Assembly: GCA_023333565.1 (NCBI GenBank)
Contig: JAJKFH010002906.1
Span: forward strand, 992,001-1,056,000
Direction of reading: 5' to 3'
Origin: Puffinus mauretanicus
Lineage: Eukaryota > Chordata > Aves > Procellariiformes > Procellariidae
Length of the DNA: 64,000 nucleotides
The notes beneath the pieces were generated by a model, which made no database searches, had not been told where the DNA came from, and worked only from the letters and a program-made list of their open reading frames with translations. Positions 39,901-49,043 of this stretch are shown here, one piece after another (positions within the stretch are counted from its first letter, which is position 1; each line of letters opens with the position of its first letter). The translations under genes and the position numbers were made by a program.

Positions 39901-42900
39901 TTTCCCAAAATCTAGAATTATTATTTTTTTCAACCACAACCAAATACATCCAAGTTTTCAGGTACAATGTCCTTCATCACCCCATCTTCAAGCCATCGAT
40001 CCCACTACCAATATTAGATTTATGATCCAGTTCTGCAGCCATATTCTCTTTTTCTGGCATTACCATACACTTTAAATCATCCCACGTTAGACCTTCCTGA
40101 CACTCATGTAACTCCTACAGCACTCGGTCGGTTGGCAGCTGCGCAGCAGCAGACAGGCGTTCAGGAAACAATGCTATGGATGGAGTCCTAACAGCACAAC
40201 CCAGCTCCCATTCTCCTGGCTCTGCAGGAATAACAGCAGCACAGAACAGTAAAAGCCTATTTTTAACTATAAAGCAAGCCAACATGACTAAATACACAAA
40301 GGGAGCAGACCTACAAAATAGCACGACGTCATTTTTATGAAATCATTCTTCAGAGGAAGGAAAAAAAGCTTCAATCCATTTTTTTCTTACTTGCAAAGTC
40401 ACAGTTTGGAGTCCAGCTATAAACTAATAAATCCTACCCAGTCGGTGTGTCCAAATGACCCAGCGCACAGCGCCTATGCTTGTAAGCAAGCAAGCTGAAA
40501 GGCTGGAGTCAGATAAAATGAGGCAATATTTATAGACTGAGTGAAAGAAATCACAGGCTGAGGAATTTTGACCACTGGGTTATTGTCTGGGTCTACAATG
40601 TGGTTCCTGGCTCAGAGGTCCATATACCTCTGAAGATCAGGTAACTGCAGTTACCAAGAGGACACATTACTGCTGCCAAACATCGGCATTTGGTCACCAG
40701 CCAACCCTGGGACAGTTGAAATAAGTTATCTACAGGTAGAAAGTTGCAAATGCTACATGGAGCTACATTTTACCATTGCCGTAGCATTCTTTAGCTTATT
40801 AACAGATACTAAATACAGCTATAATGTAATACTTTGCACTTCGTTGCATCCTAACTCACAAACCTCCTTTTTCTTTATTTTGAAAAGGAATTGGCTCTTG
40901 ATTCAAGTCAAGAAGCTGGGGCTGAAAGAGAAGGCTGGTGTTAAACCAGTTTTCATATTCCCAGTCCAAAGGAGAAGTGTCATCTCCATTACAAGCTGCA
41001 AATGCCATGGAGGATGCATGTATTTGAGTGTAGAGAGTCACAACCATCTTCACATTCAAGGCAAAATCTTCACATTTTGTCAAATAATTGAGAGCTTTCC
41101 ATTGTCGTTTACAGTAGTCACTAAACTGGAACTCAGAAGACACGTAAAGAAAATCAGAAAGCCCCTCTGAATTAAAGGAGGGGCACTCACACTCCCATCC
41201 ACTACCCAGCACAGGGACCACAAAGCACAGGAACTATTGAAATCCGTAGCAGATCAAATTGTTTGGTGCCTTTTTAAGGTGCTCCAGACAGGCTTTGGTA
41301 GGAATGGCATATTATAGTAGACATCAACTTGACTGCCTATAACACAGGACTCCAGGAAGGCTAGAAAACTAGCTAGTCCAAGTTGTGAGATTTAGCAGGC
41401 TACTCCCCATTTAGGAAAATCCTCTTTCGCTTTTCATGAAAAGGGAACTAAACATGCTGGGATTTTGTGCTCCAACATTTGTAATGGAGACCATGGATCA
41501 CAAAAAGACTGATACCCTTATTTTTAGCTTTTTGACCAGCTTAAAGTTTAGGCCAAGTAGAGGATGCCAGGCTGGCTAAATACAGTGAAGTTGGTTCATG
41601 GTAGCAAGCTTCACGTTTGCAGTGAGAGCAATCCCAGAAGACAGATGAAGCCTTTTGCCACAGGCTGGACCCACATTCTTGCATACGACCATACTGCACT
41701 AGTCGAATAACCAAGTCCAGCATCACAAGGGCAAATTTAACAAACACCACCCACATAAAATTTCATCCTATTTTCCGGTTATTTCACCAAATGCAATTGG
41801 TTGTGATCCTTCACCTTTTCAAGAAAGAAGGAAAAAAAAAAAAATTAGTCAATGGCTCATCTCCACCCCTGTGTCTCAGATGTATTAGGGGCTAAGTAGC
41901 AGAACTATTTGGGTCAGGTGCTATGTTAACATAAGGCTATTTACCTTCAATATCACCCACATAAAAGCATTGCAATCTGTTGTTCTTCATCTGCCCTTCT
42001 AATATCCCCATACAAACAGAGATTCCAGCTCCTGGGCATAGGATCAGCTTTCACAAGCAACCCACCGAGCAGCGCTCGGAGACCCCTTCAGTACAGTTTA
42101 TTCTTCCTGTGGTTGTCAGCTGAATCATCACCATCTCAAAATGAACACCAAAAAAGACTACCGGCAAGCTGACAAAATTGGAAGAACCACCAACCAACCG
42201 GTACTGGGATACCCTGTGAGTGCCAGTTACATTTCAGTAACAGATTGACGGGTTAAGCACACAGAGGTTAGAACCCTAAAAAGCCTGCAGACCTGCAGGG
42301 GTCATCCCACACTTCTCTTGCACTACAGCTATCACTCTCTTTTAAATACAATATTGAAAATGAAGTGTGGCAAGTACAAGGTTCTTTGGTCAAGACTGAA
42401 TCTTGAGACATTAATGTCTCATTTTTCTCAAATCCTCAACATTAACTATACCCGTCATGTAGAGTCTTCACAGTCAGTAGTACTTCTCATCCATTGGGCA
42501 ATAAAGAACACTGGAAACACTGCTTCAGTATTACCGTCACCTGCATGAACTCCTGAAATACCCTACTATCAAGTATTTTTTTTTTCTTTCTAGTAGTATT
42601 ACTTCTATTAATTTTTAAATTTAGAGAGCACTAACAAGAATGCATCAGTAATAGTAAGTGAAAAGAATTAATAGTCTAGTTATATACCTGCTGTTGCAAC
42701 TGGGATATAAAAAATTAAAATCAGACTTTAATAAAATAATCCTGAGATCCTGAAAATCTTGTATTTATTTCAGTCAGACAAAAATCACACCACTGTGTAT
42801 TCATTAAAGGGTTAGTAAAATTAGTTCAGCTTTTCAAACATCAAGGATGCTGTTACGGACTAATTTGTAGCAATTTAAAGCCTAGAATACACCAAGGAAT

Positions 42901-45900
42901 AAAAACTGTCTAAGATAGTTGAAGAAAAACAAACTTTAAATAAGCTTAAAAAAAAAAAATTGTTCTTGGGAGTTTCCAGCATCAACATCATTCATTATCC
43001 CAGACAGCTGACGGTCTGAACACAGTTGAAATGTTTAACCAATTCTAGTTTACAATTTAGAAATCATGGTTCCTAATCCTCATATTGTTAAATCACATGC
43101 AGTTATCTTTTGATATTTCACTGATTTTGCAGACAACCTGTACAGCTATCAAGTACAGAAGTATTTTGCAGATGAGCTTCAGGTCATCTCAGCAGCAGAT
43201 ACAGAACATGAGACACTTCCCCTCGCTTTTGCACACTGGAGCAGTACCAGCAGCAGCAGCGGCGGCAATCGCAACTGCAAAAACAAGCAACGCAACTGAC
43301 AGCAGTTTCTAATCCTCTTATAAGCTACATATTTCTTTCCATATCACTATCTGAGATTCCCTGCCTTAGATAATTAAAAATGAAATCTCCAAAGTTCTAA
43401 TTTCCAGCAAAGTTCATCTTGCTGGAATATTTTTACAGGTCCATTTGCTAAACTGTTAAGTTCACATCACTTGGAAATTGTTTAAGTACAAGCATAAACA
43501 GGAAATTGTTTAAGTATAAGGTACCACTGTTTAAAACTGTCGAGCCAGTATTCTGCAAGGGAGTGCAAATATTTTGCAGGTGGAAGAATCAACTTGAGGT
43601 ACTGAGGCACAATGCTTGTTTCTAGTTACAATGGACTTCACGCTAATCTACGTGCATATTGCTAATTCCCTGATATTTTAAAACTACACTACTTGGCACA
43701 ACACATGCCATTATATTCTGCTTTTTAGAGCTTCTATTATTCCTCTATCTTTATTAACTTGTAGAATCAGGAGTGAATCAACAGTACCTTAAGGATTTAG
43801 AATTTTTTGTTTCTTTTGACGTTTGGCTTTTTGGTTGTTCGGGGATTTTTTTTTTTAATTGTCAGGTATCAGCAGCTCCCAATTTCAGCTGGATTTTCAG
43901 CATGCCTGAAGATCAGGCAGGAGTGCCCACAACTCAGTAATGGTAAATAGTATTAGGTTGTTGGTCTCAAAATAGCATTTTGGAAGAAGCTGACTTTCCT
44001 CTTCAGGTTCACATCGGTATTGTGACTATAAATGACATATTTCAGTACGCACCATCATAAACAGCACTTTGCAACACTCCAACACCACCACTAGATTTGG
44101 CCACTTTGGAACGTAAACCGGAACCGGTAATATTGATTATGTTAGTTTCCCAATTCTCACCGTGAGGCCTGAACTTTTCCTACTTCATAAACTTACTAAA
44201 CAAACGCTCTACTGTGAGATTTTCTACGCCAACTATCCATGCTGACCTCAAAAAATTTCAGCTACTTCTTAAGAAGGTAGAGAAAGCAGTTTTGTGCACA
44301 CACGCACAACATACATATAGATGGTGGCTTTTTTGGTGAGGTTCTCTTTTTTGCCTTTTTTTTTTTTTATTTTAAATATGTTGTGCAATCCCCAGGCCTT
44401 GAAACAGTAACAGAAAGATGGCAGGACATCTCCTAGGCGCCAAGGATGTTTTCATTGCCATCTCTACAGGTCACTAATGCATTCACTGTCATTCCTATGA
44501 AATGACCCAAATTTTGCTACTTACAAGCTTTTGAGAAAATGTGCAGTTAAATGTTGTCCTGGAGAACAGGAATTTAGCCAGACTCTACCACAGATCTCTG
44601 GCAGGATGCCAGGCAAGTCACTTAAAAATCAACCTTTCAGATGATAGGCCATGGGTGACTGAACTGGGCCAATACACAGAAAATTAAAATTAAAAATCTA
44701 TACTTTGAACACTTACTTAAACCTAGCTATGCTGAGAAATAAGCATCTTAAGTTCTCAAAATTCTGTCCTTACTTTTTGCCAAAGATTTGCTTCAGCAGA
44801 GCTACCTAAAAAGTGAAGATAATGCCCCCACACACTACTTTAATAATCACATGAACACTGTAGTTACAAACATCTAAAAAAAGCCACAGAAGAAAAAAAA
44901 TAATTAATGCTTTCATCTTCTGAGTAGGACTTGAATAGTACGCCATAAACACAACCTGGCCATTTGAGCAACGAAGCTAGCGCAAAATATCAAACAGCTG
45001 CTCACTAAACCAGAGCTATCCATCTTGAGATGAATCTTGTGGAAGATACATGGTCATGTAATTAAAGACTGTATCATAATGCATCTATGAAGAGGCAAAA
45101 TACTATTCCTAATCACATGAAAAATCCGAACTCCTTTATTGGTCTTCAGAGAGGACTTTTTTCCCAAAATACACAAATTAAAAGGAAAGGAATAATCAGA
45201 AGGGGCGAAACAGAAATCTGGTTTCAATAAGCAATAAAAATAAAGGTGCCTAACAATAACAGGAAAAAAAATCTGCCTCACGTCCCAGGGCAATGTAATT
45301 CATTAAGATGAACAAAATCACAACCAACAGCATCTACAGTAGTTAATAGGTTACTACCTAGTTGGAGTTCTTTTTCATACATCTTTTTTTTTCCCCAGAT
45401 GTATATACAAAAATACCCAGGTATGATGCCACCTCAGATTGTTCAGCTTACCAAGTGTAGCCACCTGATCACATCATCACACCTCCCTTTCCCATGTCTT
45501 ATTAGTGCTGTGTGATGCTCACTCAAAGGACAAATAACTATCCCAGGTTACATTTATTGTTTCAGTTATAAAACAATACTAATGATCTCTTCCAGAAAAT
45601 TATGCTTACTCTGTATAAGTCTAGACTTCTTAGGAAAGCATTCCAACCAACACCCTCACTAGACACCAAACTAAAATAACATATTTGAACAATATCCGCT
45701 CAAGACTCTTCCTCAAAATACCACTCATTTCCTTCTCCTTCCTGGGAGCAAGGGGGCCCCTAGCACAGGGCCACAAATGTTTGTGAACTAAAACATGGTA
45801 AGAACAAGCCAAAGATCTGACTTATTGCTTTCAATATTTCAGTAATTCAAGACAGGTCAAGCACATAAAAAAACTGCAGTACCTACATGATCACTAAAGG

Positions 45901-48900
45901 AGAGTCACCGGGCTGGCAGTGAAACATATCCTTTATTAGCAGACTTTATTTCAATAATACCCAAAGTAAAAATGTAACTTATCCTTTCTTACAGGTTGTG
46001 CATAAGTCACTCCAAAGTACCCTGCAATTCATGAGTTGTTAACCGTTACACAGTTATGAAAGAACAGTGTATCTCAAGTAACATTTTTTTAAAGCCATTG
46101 TACCTGTCACTTTTTTTATTTTATAATAACCTGGAGTGAAGTTCCTACAAACACCACATACAAGGGAGAAGAAGAAATGAGATAGAAAGGTAACATTTTA
46201 GAAAGCCTGAGTCTACCGTGGGAACCTTCACACGCTAGACCTTCATGTGATTTTTCCACATAATAAAGCAGGTATACGATGCAATGTGTGAAACTTTTCA
46301 AAAGACAGTTGTTTCAACACCCACAAAGTGACCATTTTGGAAACATCACTCATCCTCCTAACATTTAAGATTAGGAAAATTATAATGACAGCACAACAAA
46401 GCTAGTTGAGAGGACTCTTAAAAAATGAGCAAGGATACAGCCAAATAGAATGAACCTACTGAACTGCTACATGAAATCTGTTGAAGTACTTTAAATACAA
46501 TAACTAAGCAGAACTACTTTTTCAACAATCCAGCTTCCATTTCTCTGCCATCTTTCACCCAGGGGATACTTTTAGTCCCTGTTCAGCAGATGAGAATAGT
46601 TGTGTATCAAGGAACATCACCCACAGAGCAACACCACCTTCAGACAGGCATCCGTAGCACTGCTTCAAACTCTTCCAATTTATGAAATACGAAGTATGCA
46701 GGACCAGTACACTTGACTGATGCGGCTGATTTTGTTTCCTGTATTAAGTAATCTAGGAAACACAACACAATCTTTTACTTTTCCTCCCTCCATTCTCACT
46801 ACAACGAACATAACGGTCAGTTTGTATACCATTTTCACAAAACAGTAGATTTAACCCATATCCCTCATTCCCTAACTAAAATAGTGTGAAATTAAGATTT
46901 AACAGCATTAACTAAAATTAATTTGCAGAATTTTGTGAAACCTTGCACAGGAGATTTTTGCATTCAATTCCAGAATGTCCCAGCAAATCAAGCTGTGAGA
47001 CTCTAGGCGGGGATGTTACAGAAAGAATTAAGGCTCTTTCCTTGAAATAAGATCAAGTCAGATATCAATAAAAGATTTAGGATTCTGGGAACATACTAAC
47101 ATGAAAATAACTCATCATCAAAAATAATGAATCAAATAAGTTTTCTTTTTAGGCAAAGCAAGACAAAGTCTGTATACCTTGAAATTCCAAGTTTGCTTTC
47201 CCTCTCTACCAAGAATTCACATCTTTCAACCTCATTTTCCAAGCAAAATAACCTCTACCTGAAGAACAGGCATGGAAAATTTCATTGCCAAAGTGGTATT
47301 TTTCGCTGAGCTACATTGTGTCATAATAATTTCATTTTAAACTTCTATATAAACTCTAAACTATGGCTTTTGTTCATGCAAAATCTGCAATTGCCTGCCA
47401 GCCCTATGTCAAGTATGATTTCTTTCTCTTACGTATATGTGGACATTTCTTAAGGTAAACTCATTTTCTTGTAAAGCACTACCTTGACCTTATTCCTTTT
47501 CCTATTCCTACATTTTGGTCCAGAGAGTGAAATTCATCTCTGCGATTTAATTAACTCAAAATAATAATAAAAAAAAATGACAGAGCTTCTAAGTAGTTTC
47601 TAAAATTCCAAGTTAATTTGTCCTATCAGCAATTATTTTATGTCAGTTAGACTTGCTGTGTTACGAGAATCAGTCTAGAACTTTTCATCAACATTCTTTG
47701 GAGAGTAGAAAGAGCAGGAAAAACCAGTACATACATATGCAGCTTTCGCATTTTATTCCTATTTGCACATTCAAGGTATCCTATTTCTATTTCACCTTCT
47801 TCAGTACTTGAGTTTCAGGAGGAAAGAAGATGGTTTTTTTTTTAGATTAAGTTCTAAATATTTCATGAACACCAAATGATTTGGTAACATGAACGCCTTT
47901 ATACTTAGAATGTAATTAAGAAGAAGGGAAAGGAACAAAACAGTCTACAACAAGAAACAGTGATATGTCTGCTACATGCATAAGAAAAATCCACTAGACA
48001 CATTGAGAAATGTTTCTAGATTAGTTTCCGTATTTCTACACAATCAAAACTGAATTCTTGCAGAAAATGTTCCTCCCTTAGAAAGTTGCTGCTATCACAT
48101 CTTCCCAATATTTACGATTCTTAGCTGTATATGCTGAACATACTGTACACATTCCCATGCACATTCTAACACACACAGTATGCACAGAACATATATATAA
48201 AAATCTTTTCAAGAAACAAATTGTAAGACTGAAAATTATGTTGAACCATAAAAAATCTAGCATGAAGATTTAAATGTGTTAACTTAGCGATAAGAATCTA
48301 TAGTTCTACAATCTTTTTATCATGTAAAACCTAAATTTCTAATTCCTGACACCTGAGGCCTTGTTAAATAATGTTTGCTCTTCTGCTTATGAATGCATTT
48401 TTCCCAAACAATAAACACAGGCAGCCTATGGGATTAAAGCGTGACAAAGGTGTAGCTGACTCATGGGATCAATTAGAAAGCATCAGTACTTACGCCTTTT
48501 GTTCATTCCATGTTTTACTAACAGTTTCTGCATTTTCAGCATAAGTGTATCACAGATGTTAAACGCCATGCTACAAGGTAACAGCACACTAGTACCACAC
48601 ACTAGACAGAACAAACCTATTCTTATCACCACCTACAATTATATCACTTGTTATACAGCTTGAATATTTCCTTAAAGTTTTAACAAATGCATAACGATTT
48701 TAACTGAATGCTCATAGCTTGTTGCCCAATGAAAGTATGTCAGCATTTTTTCAGTAAATTTTTAACATTCAAAAAGAACCTACAGAGTTGCTTTTTCTAA
48801 GCTAAAAGCAATCTTAAATACAGCCACAGACTCTGATGCCACCTCAGGTACAGCTTTCCTCGAAACCCACTACTAAATTCACAAGCAGGAAAGCCCGTGA

Positions 48901-49043
48901 GCAGGACGACAAGCAGTTTCAATCTCCATGCAGTTTGCCCGTGACAGGTTATTGATAGAACAAACGGAATTTGCAATACTTACTGAGTGTTTCTCCTGCT
49001 GGCCCATAACTCCATGGTTAGCTGGGATTGCAAGTGGTTTCAT
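822..49043 (-). CDS. RAPGEF2: RAPGEF2, Rap guanine nucleotide exchange factor 2, 5' part (12 coding exons, gene continues beyond position 1)
   Basis: RAPGEF2 activates Rap1/Rap2 GTPases at membranes and cell junctions by exchanging GDP for GTP. The coding join on the minus strand, in transcript order, is 49043-48984, 25693-25562, 16298-16121, 14365-14229, 13663-13505, 11802-11650, 11279-11115, 8584-8477, 8386-8183, 8088-7980, 5789-5543, 979-822. All internal junctions are GT-AG and phases agree throughout, giving 1810 nt (603 codons plus one base). Domain order seen: acidic linker (about residues 64-124), cyclic-nucleotide-binding-like fold (about 135-254), REM/Ras-GEF N (about 267-380), PDZ (about 385-470), then a basic linker ending just before the Ras-associating domain. 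The translation is near-identical to the vertebrate RAPGEF2 I recall and starts with the short-isoform N-terminus [11 protein letters not shown], which separates it from the paralogue RAPGEF6. The RA and catalytic CDC25 domains are outside the window. Confidence 0.97.
980..5542 (-). other. RAPGEF2: RAPGEF2 intron 11 (4.6 kb)
   Basis: AT-rich intronic DNA with no recognisable gene. It holds a short (CA)7 run at 2746-2759 and several A-runs. Open frames at 2619-2993 and on both strands around 3173-3643 lack any recognisable domain and show no splice or codon signature, so I treat them as chance. Confidence 0.8.
5543..5789 (-). CDS. RAPGEF2: RAPGEF2 coding exon 11 (residues 469-550, plus two bases of codon 551), PDZ-RA linker
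   Basis: 247 nt. The first two bases complete Val469 and the last two begin Asn551. It encodes [20 protein letters not shown], then [20 protein letters not shown] and the lysine-rich [20 protein letters not shown], ending ISILPQKPY. This is the conserved basic linker between PDZ and RA domains. Acceptor gtgcag, donor gtgagttttt. A naive open frame extends past both splice sites; those parts are intronic. Confidence 0.96.
5790..7979 (-). other. RAPGEF2: RAPGEF2 intron 10 (2.2 kb)
   Basis: AT-rich intronic DNA between the PDZ and linker exons. I see no repeat family, RNA gene or extra exon in it. Confidence 0.8.
7980..8088 (-). CDS. RAPGEF2: RAPGEF2 coding exon 10 (residues 433-468, plus first base of codon 469), PDZ domain C-terminal part
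   Basis: 109 nt, entering in phase 0 and leaving after one base. It encodes [20 protein letters not shown], the canonical betaD strand and alphaB helix of a PDZ domain, and [16 protein letters not shown], the closing strand. Acceptor ttttag, donor gtaagtttgtg. Separated from exon 9 by a 94-base intron. Confidence 0.97.
8183..8386 (-). CDS. RAPGEF2: RAPGEF2 coding exon 9 (residues 365-432), PDZ domain N-terminal part
   Basis: 204 nt, phase 0 at both ends. It encodes [20 protein letters not shown], then the PDZ domain from about residue 385. The carboxylate-binding loop is GFGIFV (the GLGF equivalent), preceded by [10 protein letters not shown]. The last part, [12 protein letters not shown], is the alphaA/betaD region of PDZ folds. 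The PDZ binds C-terminal ligands and targets the protein to junctions and membranes. Residue 418 is Phe (SVDFGSK), where I recall Ser in mammals. Acceptor ttgtag, donor gtaagtaatt. Confidence 0.97.
8477..8584 (-). CDS. RAPGEF2: RAPGEF2 coding exon 8 (residues 329-364), REM domain continued
   Basis: 108 nt, phase 0 at both ends. It encodes [20 protein letters not shown] and [13 protein letters not shown], the second half of the REM domain, with the WVNNHFNDF helix typical of Ras-family exchange factors. Acceptor tttcag, donor gtaagagtg. Only 90 bases of intron separate it from exon 9. Confidence 0.96.
8585..11114 (-). other. RAPGEF2: RAPGEF2 intron 7 (2.5 kb)
   Basis: This intron splits the REM domain. 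It is AT-rich with no recognised repeat or gene. A stretch at about 9750-10260 is a little richer in GC and has short overlapping plus-strand open frames that match nothing I know. Confidence 0.75.
11115..11279 (-). CDS. RAPGEF2: RAPGEF2 coding exon 7 (residues 274-328), REM / Ras-GEF N domain
   Basis: 165 nt, phase 0 at both ends. It encodes [15 protein letters not shown], then [16 protein letters not shown], which is the signature helix of the Ras-GEF N-terminal (REM) domain that stabilises the catalytic CDC25 domain. It ends with [15 protein letters not shown]. The acceptor is aatag behind a T-run and the donor is gttaaaatcc, a weak GTTAAA donor. It differs conservatively from the mammalian sequence I recall (STPMDV for SSPMEV). 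Confidence 0.95.
11280..11649 (-). other. RAPGEF2: RAPGEF2 intron 6 (370 bases)
   Basis: Short AT-rich intron. The plus-strand A-run beginning at 11286 is the polypyrimidine tract in front of the exon 7 acceptor on the gene strand. Nothing else is visible. Confidence 0.8.
11650..11802 (-). CDS. RAPGEF2: RAPGEF2 coding exon 6 (residues 223-273), end of the cNMP-binding-like domain
   Basis: 153 nt, phase 0 at both ends. It encodes [19 protein letters not shown], the C-terminal helix of the cyclic-nucleotide-binding-like fold, then the charged linker [18 protein letters not shown] and [11 protein letters not shown] leading into the REM domain. Acceptor ttccag, donor gtaaaagc. Confidence 0.96.
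11803..13504 (-). other. RAPGEF2: RAPGEF2 intron 5 (1.7 kb)
   Basis: AT-rich intron within the cyclic-nucleotide-binding-like domain. No repeat, RNA gene or additional exon is recognisable. Confidence 0.78.
13505..13663 (-). CDS. RAPGEF2: RAPGEF2 coding exon 5 (residues 170-222), core of the cNMP-binding-like domain
   Basis: 159 nt, phase 0 at both ends. It encodes [14 protein letters not shown], a typical beta-strand pair of the cyclic-nucleotide-binding fold, then [20 protein letters not shown] and MRTKVDDCQ. In the phosphate-binding cassette the usual FGE motif reads FGV, so the glutamate that contacts the ribose 2'-OH in classical cAMP sensors is missing. This fits reports that RA-GEF-1/PDZ-GEF1 does not respond to cAMP, although CNrasGEF work claimed binding. 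Acceptor ttgtag, donor gtag. Confidence 0.95.
13664..14228 (-). other. RAPGEF2: RAPGEF2 intron 4 (565 bases)
   Basis: Short AT-rich intron with an A-run at about 13887-13900 and a lysine-codon-like A/G tract after it. No feature of its own. Confidence 0.8.
14229..14365 (-). CDS. RAPGEF2: RAPGEF2 coding exon 4 (residues 124-169), start of the cNMP-binding-like domain
   Basis: 137 nt, completing codon 124 (Glu) and ending in phase 0. It encodes [12 protein letters not shown], a short hydrophobic helix, and then [20 protein letters not shown] followed by LNDGEE, the first strands of the cyclic-nucleotide-binding fold. Acceptor cttcag, donor gtcagtag (a GTCAGT rather than GTAAGT donor). Confidence 0.95.
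14366..16120 (-). other. RAPGEF2: RAPGEF2 intron 3 (1.8 kb), containing a CR1 fragment
   Basis: The only recognisable content is the CR1 LINE 3' fragment at about 15088-15500. The rest is AT-rich intronic DNA. Confidence 0.8.
15088..15500 (-). mobile_element. CR1 LINE retrotransposon, 5'-truncated 3' end
   Basis: Read on the minus strand, the segment begins with the end of CR1 ORF2 (translated [18 protein letters not shown], then [11 protein letters not shown]), a hallmark of avian CR1 reverse transcriptase ends. It then runs through the degraded 3' coding tail and ends at the typical CR1 3' terminus (plus strand: gaatggttgaggttggaagg). It is about 410 bases, 5'-truncated as most CR1 copies are, and inserted in the same orientation as RAPGEF2. 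It is clearly diverged and inactive. Confidence 0.93.
16121..16298 (-). CDS. RAPGEF2: RAPGEF2 coding exon 3 (residues 65-123, plus first base of codon 124)
   Basis: 178 nt, entering in phase 0 and leaving after one base. It encodes [17 protein letters not shown], then an Asp/Glu run ([11 protein letters not shown]) built from GAT/GAA repeats, then the helix-like [20 protein letters not shown]. The acceptor is tttag behind a long T-run (A-run 16321-16337 on the plus strand); the donor is gtaagtattg. The acidic run precedes the cyclic-nucleotide-binding-like domain. The translation matches the known family sequence closely. Confidence 0.96.
21741..21773 (-). CDS. candidate alternative first coding exon of RAPGEF2 (hypothetical)
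   Basis: On the minus strand an ATG at 21773-21771 (context caagATGt, A at -3) opens [11 protein letters not shown], followed immediately by a donor-like gtaactc at 21740. The 11 codons end in phase 0, which is exactly the phase needed to join exon 3 (ATESEAGD). A CpG-dense patch sits immediately upstream. A transcript using it would skip exons 1-2 (residues 1-64). The same frame is open for about 150 codons upstream of the ATG (to 22220), so a longer start cannot be excluded. The phase match alone has a one-in-three chance of being random, and there is no transcript evidence. Confidence 0.25.
21797..22002. promoter_or_regulatory. intronic CpG-dense patch (mini CpG island), candidate alternative promoter
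   Basis: I count 16 CpG dinucleotides within these 206 bases. The surrounding intron is AT-rich and nearly CpG-free. The local GC content is visibly far above the background. Such isolated, CpG-retaining islands in vertebrate introns often mark unmethylated promoters or enhancers. On the RAPGEF2 strand the patch lies directly upstream of an ATG with an A at -3 and a splice donor. It is shorter than a formal CpG island, so promoter function is inference. Confidence 0.5.
24364..24421. repeat. tandem duplication, two 29-base units
   Basis: Two adjacent copies beginning tttacgattgttttgataga at 24364 and 24393, period 29. They differ at only a few bases at their ends (acaatat versus acaacat). It looks like a fairly recent local duplication in intron 2. 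Confidence 0.9.
24985..25140 (-). mobile_element. MIR-like (CORE-SINE) fragment, ancient
   Basis: The minus strand shows a diverged MIR-type layout: a cagcacttcacccggtcttt segment like the family's 'gcaagtcacttaacctct', then gccatgtgtaaaacaacagc like 'ccatctgtaaaatgggga', then ttggagatct and gatgaaaggtgc, the conserved tail box of amniote CORE-SINE/L2-type elements. Assigned from remembered consensus only. A RepeatMasker run is needed to confirm the family. Confidence 0.5.
25562..25693 (-). CDS. RAPGEF2: RAPGEF2 coding exon 2 (residues 21-64)
   Basis: 132 nt, phase 0 at both ends. It encodes [16 protein letters not shown] through a serine-rich stretch ([19 protein letters not shown]) to SDIYQ. 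The acceptor is ctatag and the donor gtaagactgg. This exon is shared by the short and long RAPGEF2 isoforms known in other vertebrates, so it marks where the alternative N-termini merge. It is probably disordered, with several potential phosphorylation serines. Confidence 0.95.
25947..25976. repeat. perfect inverted repeat (13-base arms, 4-base loop)
   Basis: The left arm aacccttatgcca (25947-25959) and right arm tggcataagggtt (25964-25976) are exact reverse complements around aaac. It would form a stable hairpin in RNA or single-stranded DNA. It is too short for a microRNA precursor. Confidence 0.9.
27499..27528. repeat. perfect inverted repeat (11-base arms, 8-base loop)
   Basis: agtatacattc (27499-27509) and gaatgtatact (27518-27528) are exact reverse complements separated by cataggca. 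No function is apparent. Confidence 0.88.
32341..32919 (+). mobile_element. solo LTR of an avian endogenous retrovirus
   Basis: About 579 bases, from TGTTTGTCCCGG (or TGTCCCGG at 32345) to TTAAACCACAACA, with the TG...CA ends of a retroviral LTR. Internal landmarks run in LTR order on the plus strand: a TATA-like CATAAAG at 32602-32608 and a polyadenylation signal ATTAAA at 32791-32796. The 5' text (cagctgggatagagttaatt) matches a widespread LTR group in Neoaves/songbirds, as I recall it. Flanking TTATC (32336-32340) and TTATT (32920-32924) fit a 5-base target duplication with one mismatch. No gag, pol or env and no second LTR are nearby, so this is the product of LTR-LTR recombination. It is antisense to RAPGEF2. 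Confidence 0.88.
33132..33181. repeat. short degenerate tandem repeat
   Basis: Three copies of tgaactaaatcatac (33132, 33152, 33167), the last with one change; the first two are spaced 20 bases apart and the last two 15. It is a local slippage product. Confidence 0.8.
35400..36100 (+). mobile_element. ancient CR1/L3-like LINE remnant (3' ORF2 region)
   Basis: The plus strand aligns by eye with the 3' end of older amniote CR1-group LINEs. Landmarks are agattatgcacttgg, a degenerate ...gcaagaggagcatggctta with ttcagcccaagctgaggg, then tatgatcactgtctagaaat (family: 'tatgatngctgtctataaat'), and later cagagagattctc with caacaggagctgtgatagag. Frames are broken throughout. The 166-codon minus-strand frame at 35612-36112 is a shadow of this degraded element. 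The assignment is from memory of consensus texts. Confidence 0.55.
43473..43520. repeat. short direct repeat (two 20-base copies)
   Basis: ggaaattgtttaagtacaag at 43473 and a copy with one change (tataag) at 43501, spaced 28 bases apart. A local duplication. Confidence 0.85.
44550..44645 (+). mobile_element. MIR-like SINE fragment, ancient
   Basis: The plus strand reads ...gactctaccacagatctctg then gccaggcaagtcacttaa, close to the MIR core ('tctgccacagacttgctgtg ... gggcaagtcacttaa'). About 95 bases are recognisable. Judged by eye against a remembered consensus. Confidence 0.5.
48984..49043 (-). CDS. RAPGEF2: RAPGEF2 coding exon 1 (residues 1-20)
   Basis: This encodes the short-isoform N-terminus, from [11 protein letters not shown] to QQEKHS, 20 codons ending in phase 0. 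The splice donor reads gtaagtattg, a strong consensus. The start was chosen because it matches the known RAPGEF2 short-isoform start and because the 20 codons join in frame to LPADF in exon 2. The base at -3 of the ATG is an A or T-rich context (cattATGA), so initiation context is moderate. In other vertebrates this N-terminus is an alternative to a longer one carrying a first cyclic-nucleotide-binding-like domain. Confidence 0.95.

Larger units (their letters stand above)
25694..48983 (-). other. RAPGEF2: RAPGEF2 intron 1 (23.3 kb)
   Basis: The large intron between the short-isoform start exon and exon 2. It holds a solo LTR (32341-32919), a CR1/L3-like LINE remnant (about 35400-36100), a MIR-like fragment (about 44550-44645), short tandem and inverted repeats, and T/G-rich tracts at about 30361-30423, 43803-43858 and 44321-44372. 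Elsewhere it is AT-rich with only short chance open frames. I found no additional RAPGEF2 exon and no other gene. Confidence 0.75.

Noticed and set aside
40757..41221. Overlapping open frames on both strands (137 codons plus, 121 codons minus)
   Set aside because: Neither translation resembles a known protein, neither has splice or promoter context, and both strands being open in the same place argues for composition, not coding.
43240..43270. CAG/CGG-like triplet run (gcagcagcagcggcggc)
   Set aside because: Only a handful of triplets and not in a supported exon; no evidence of an expandable repeat.
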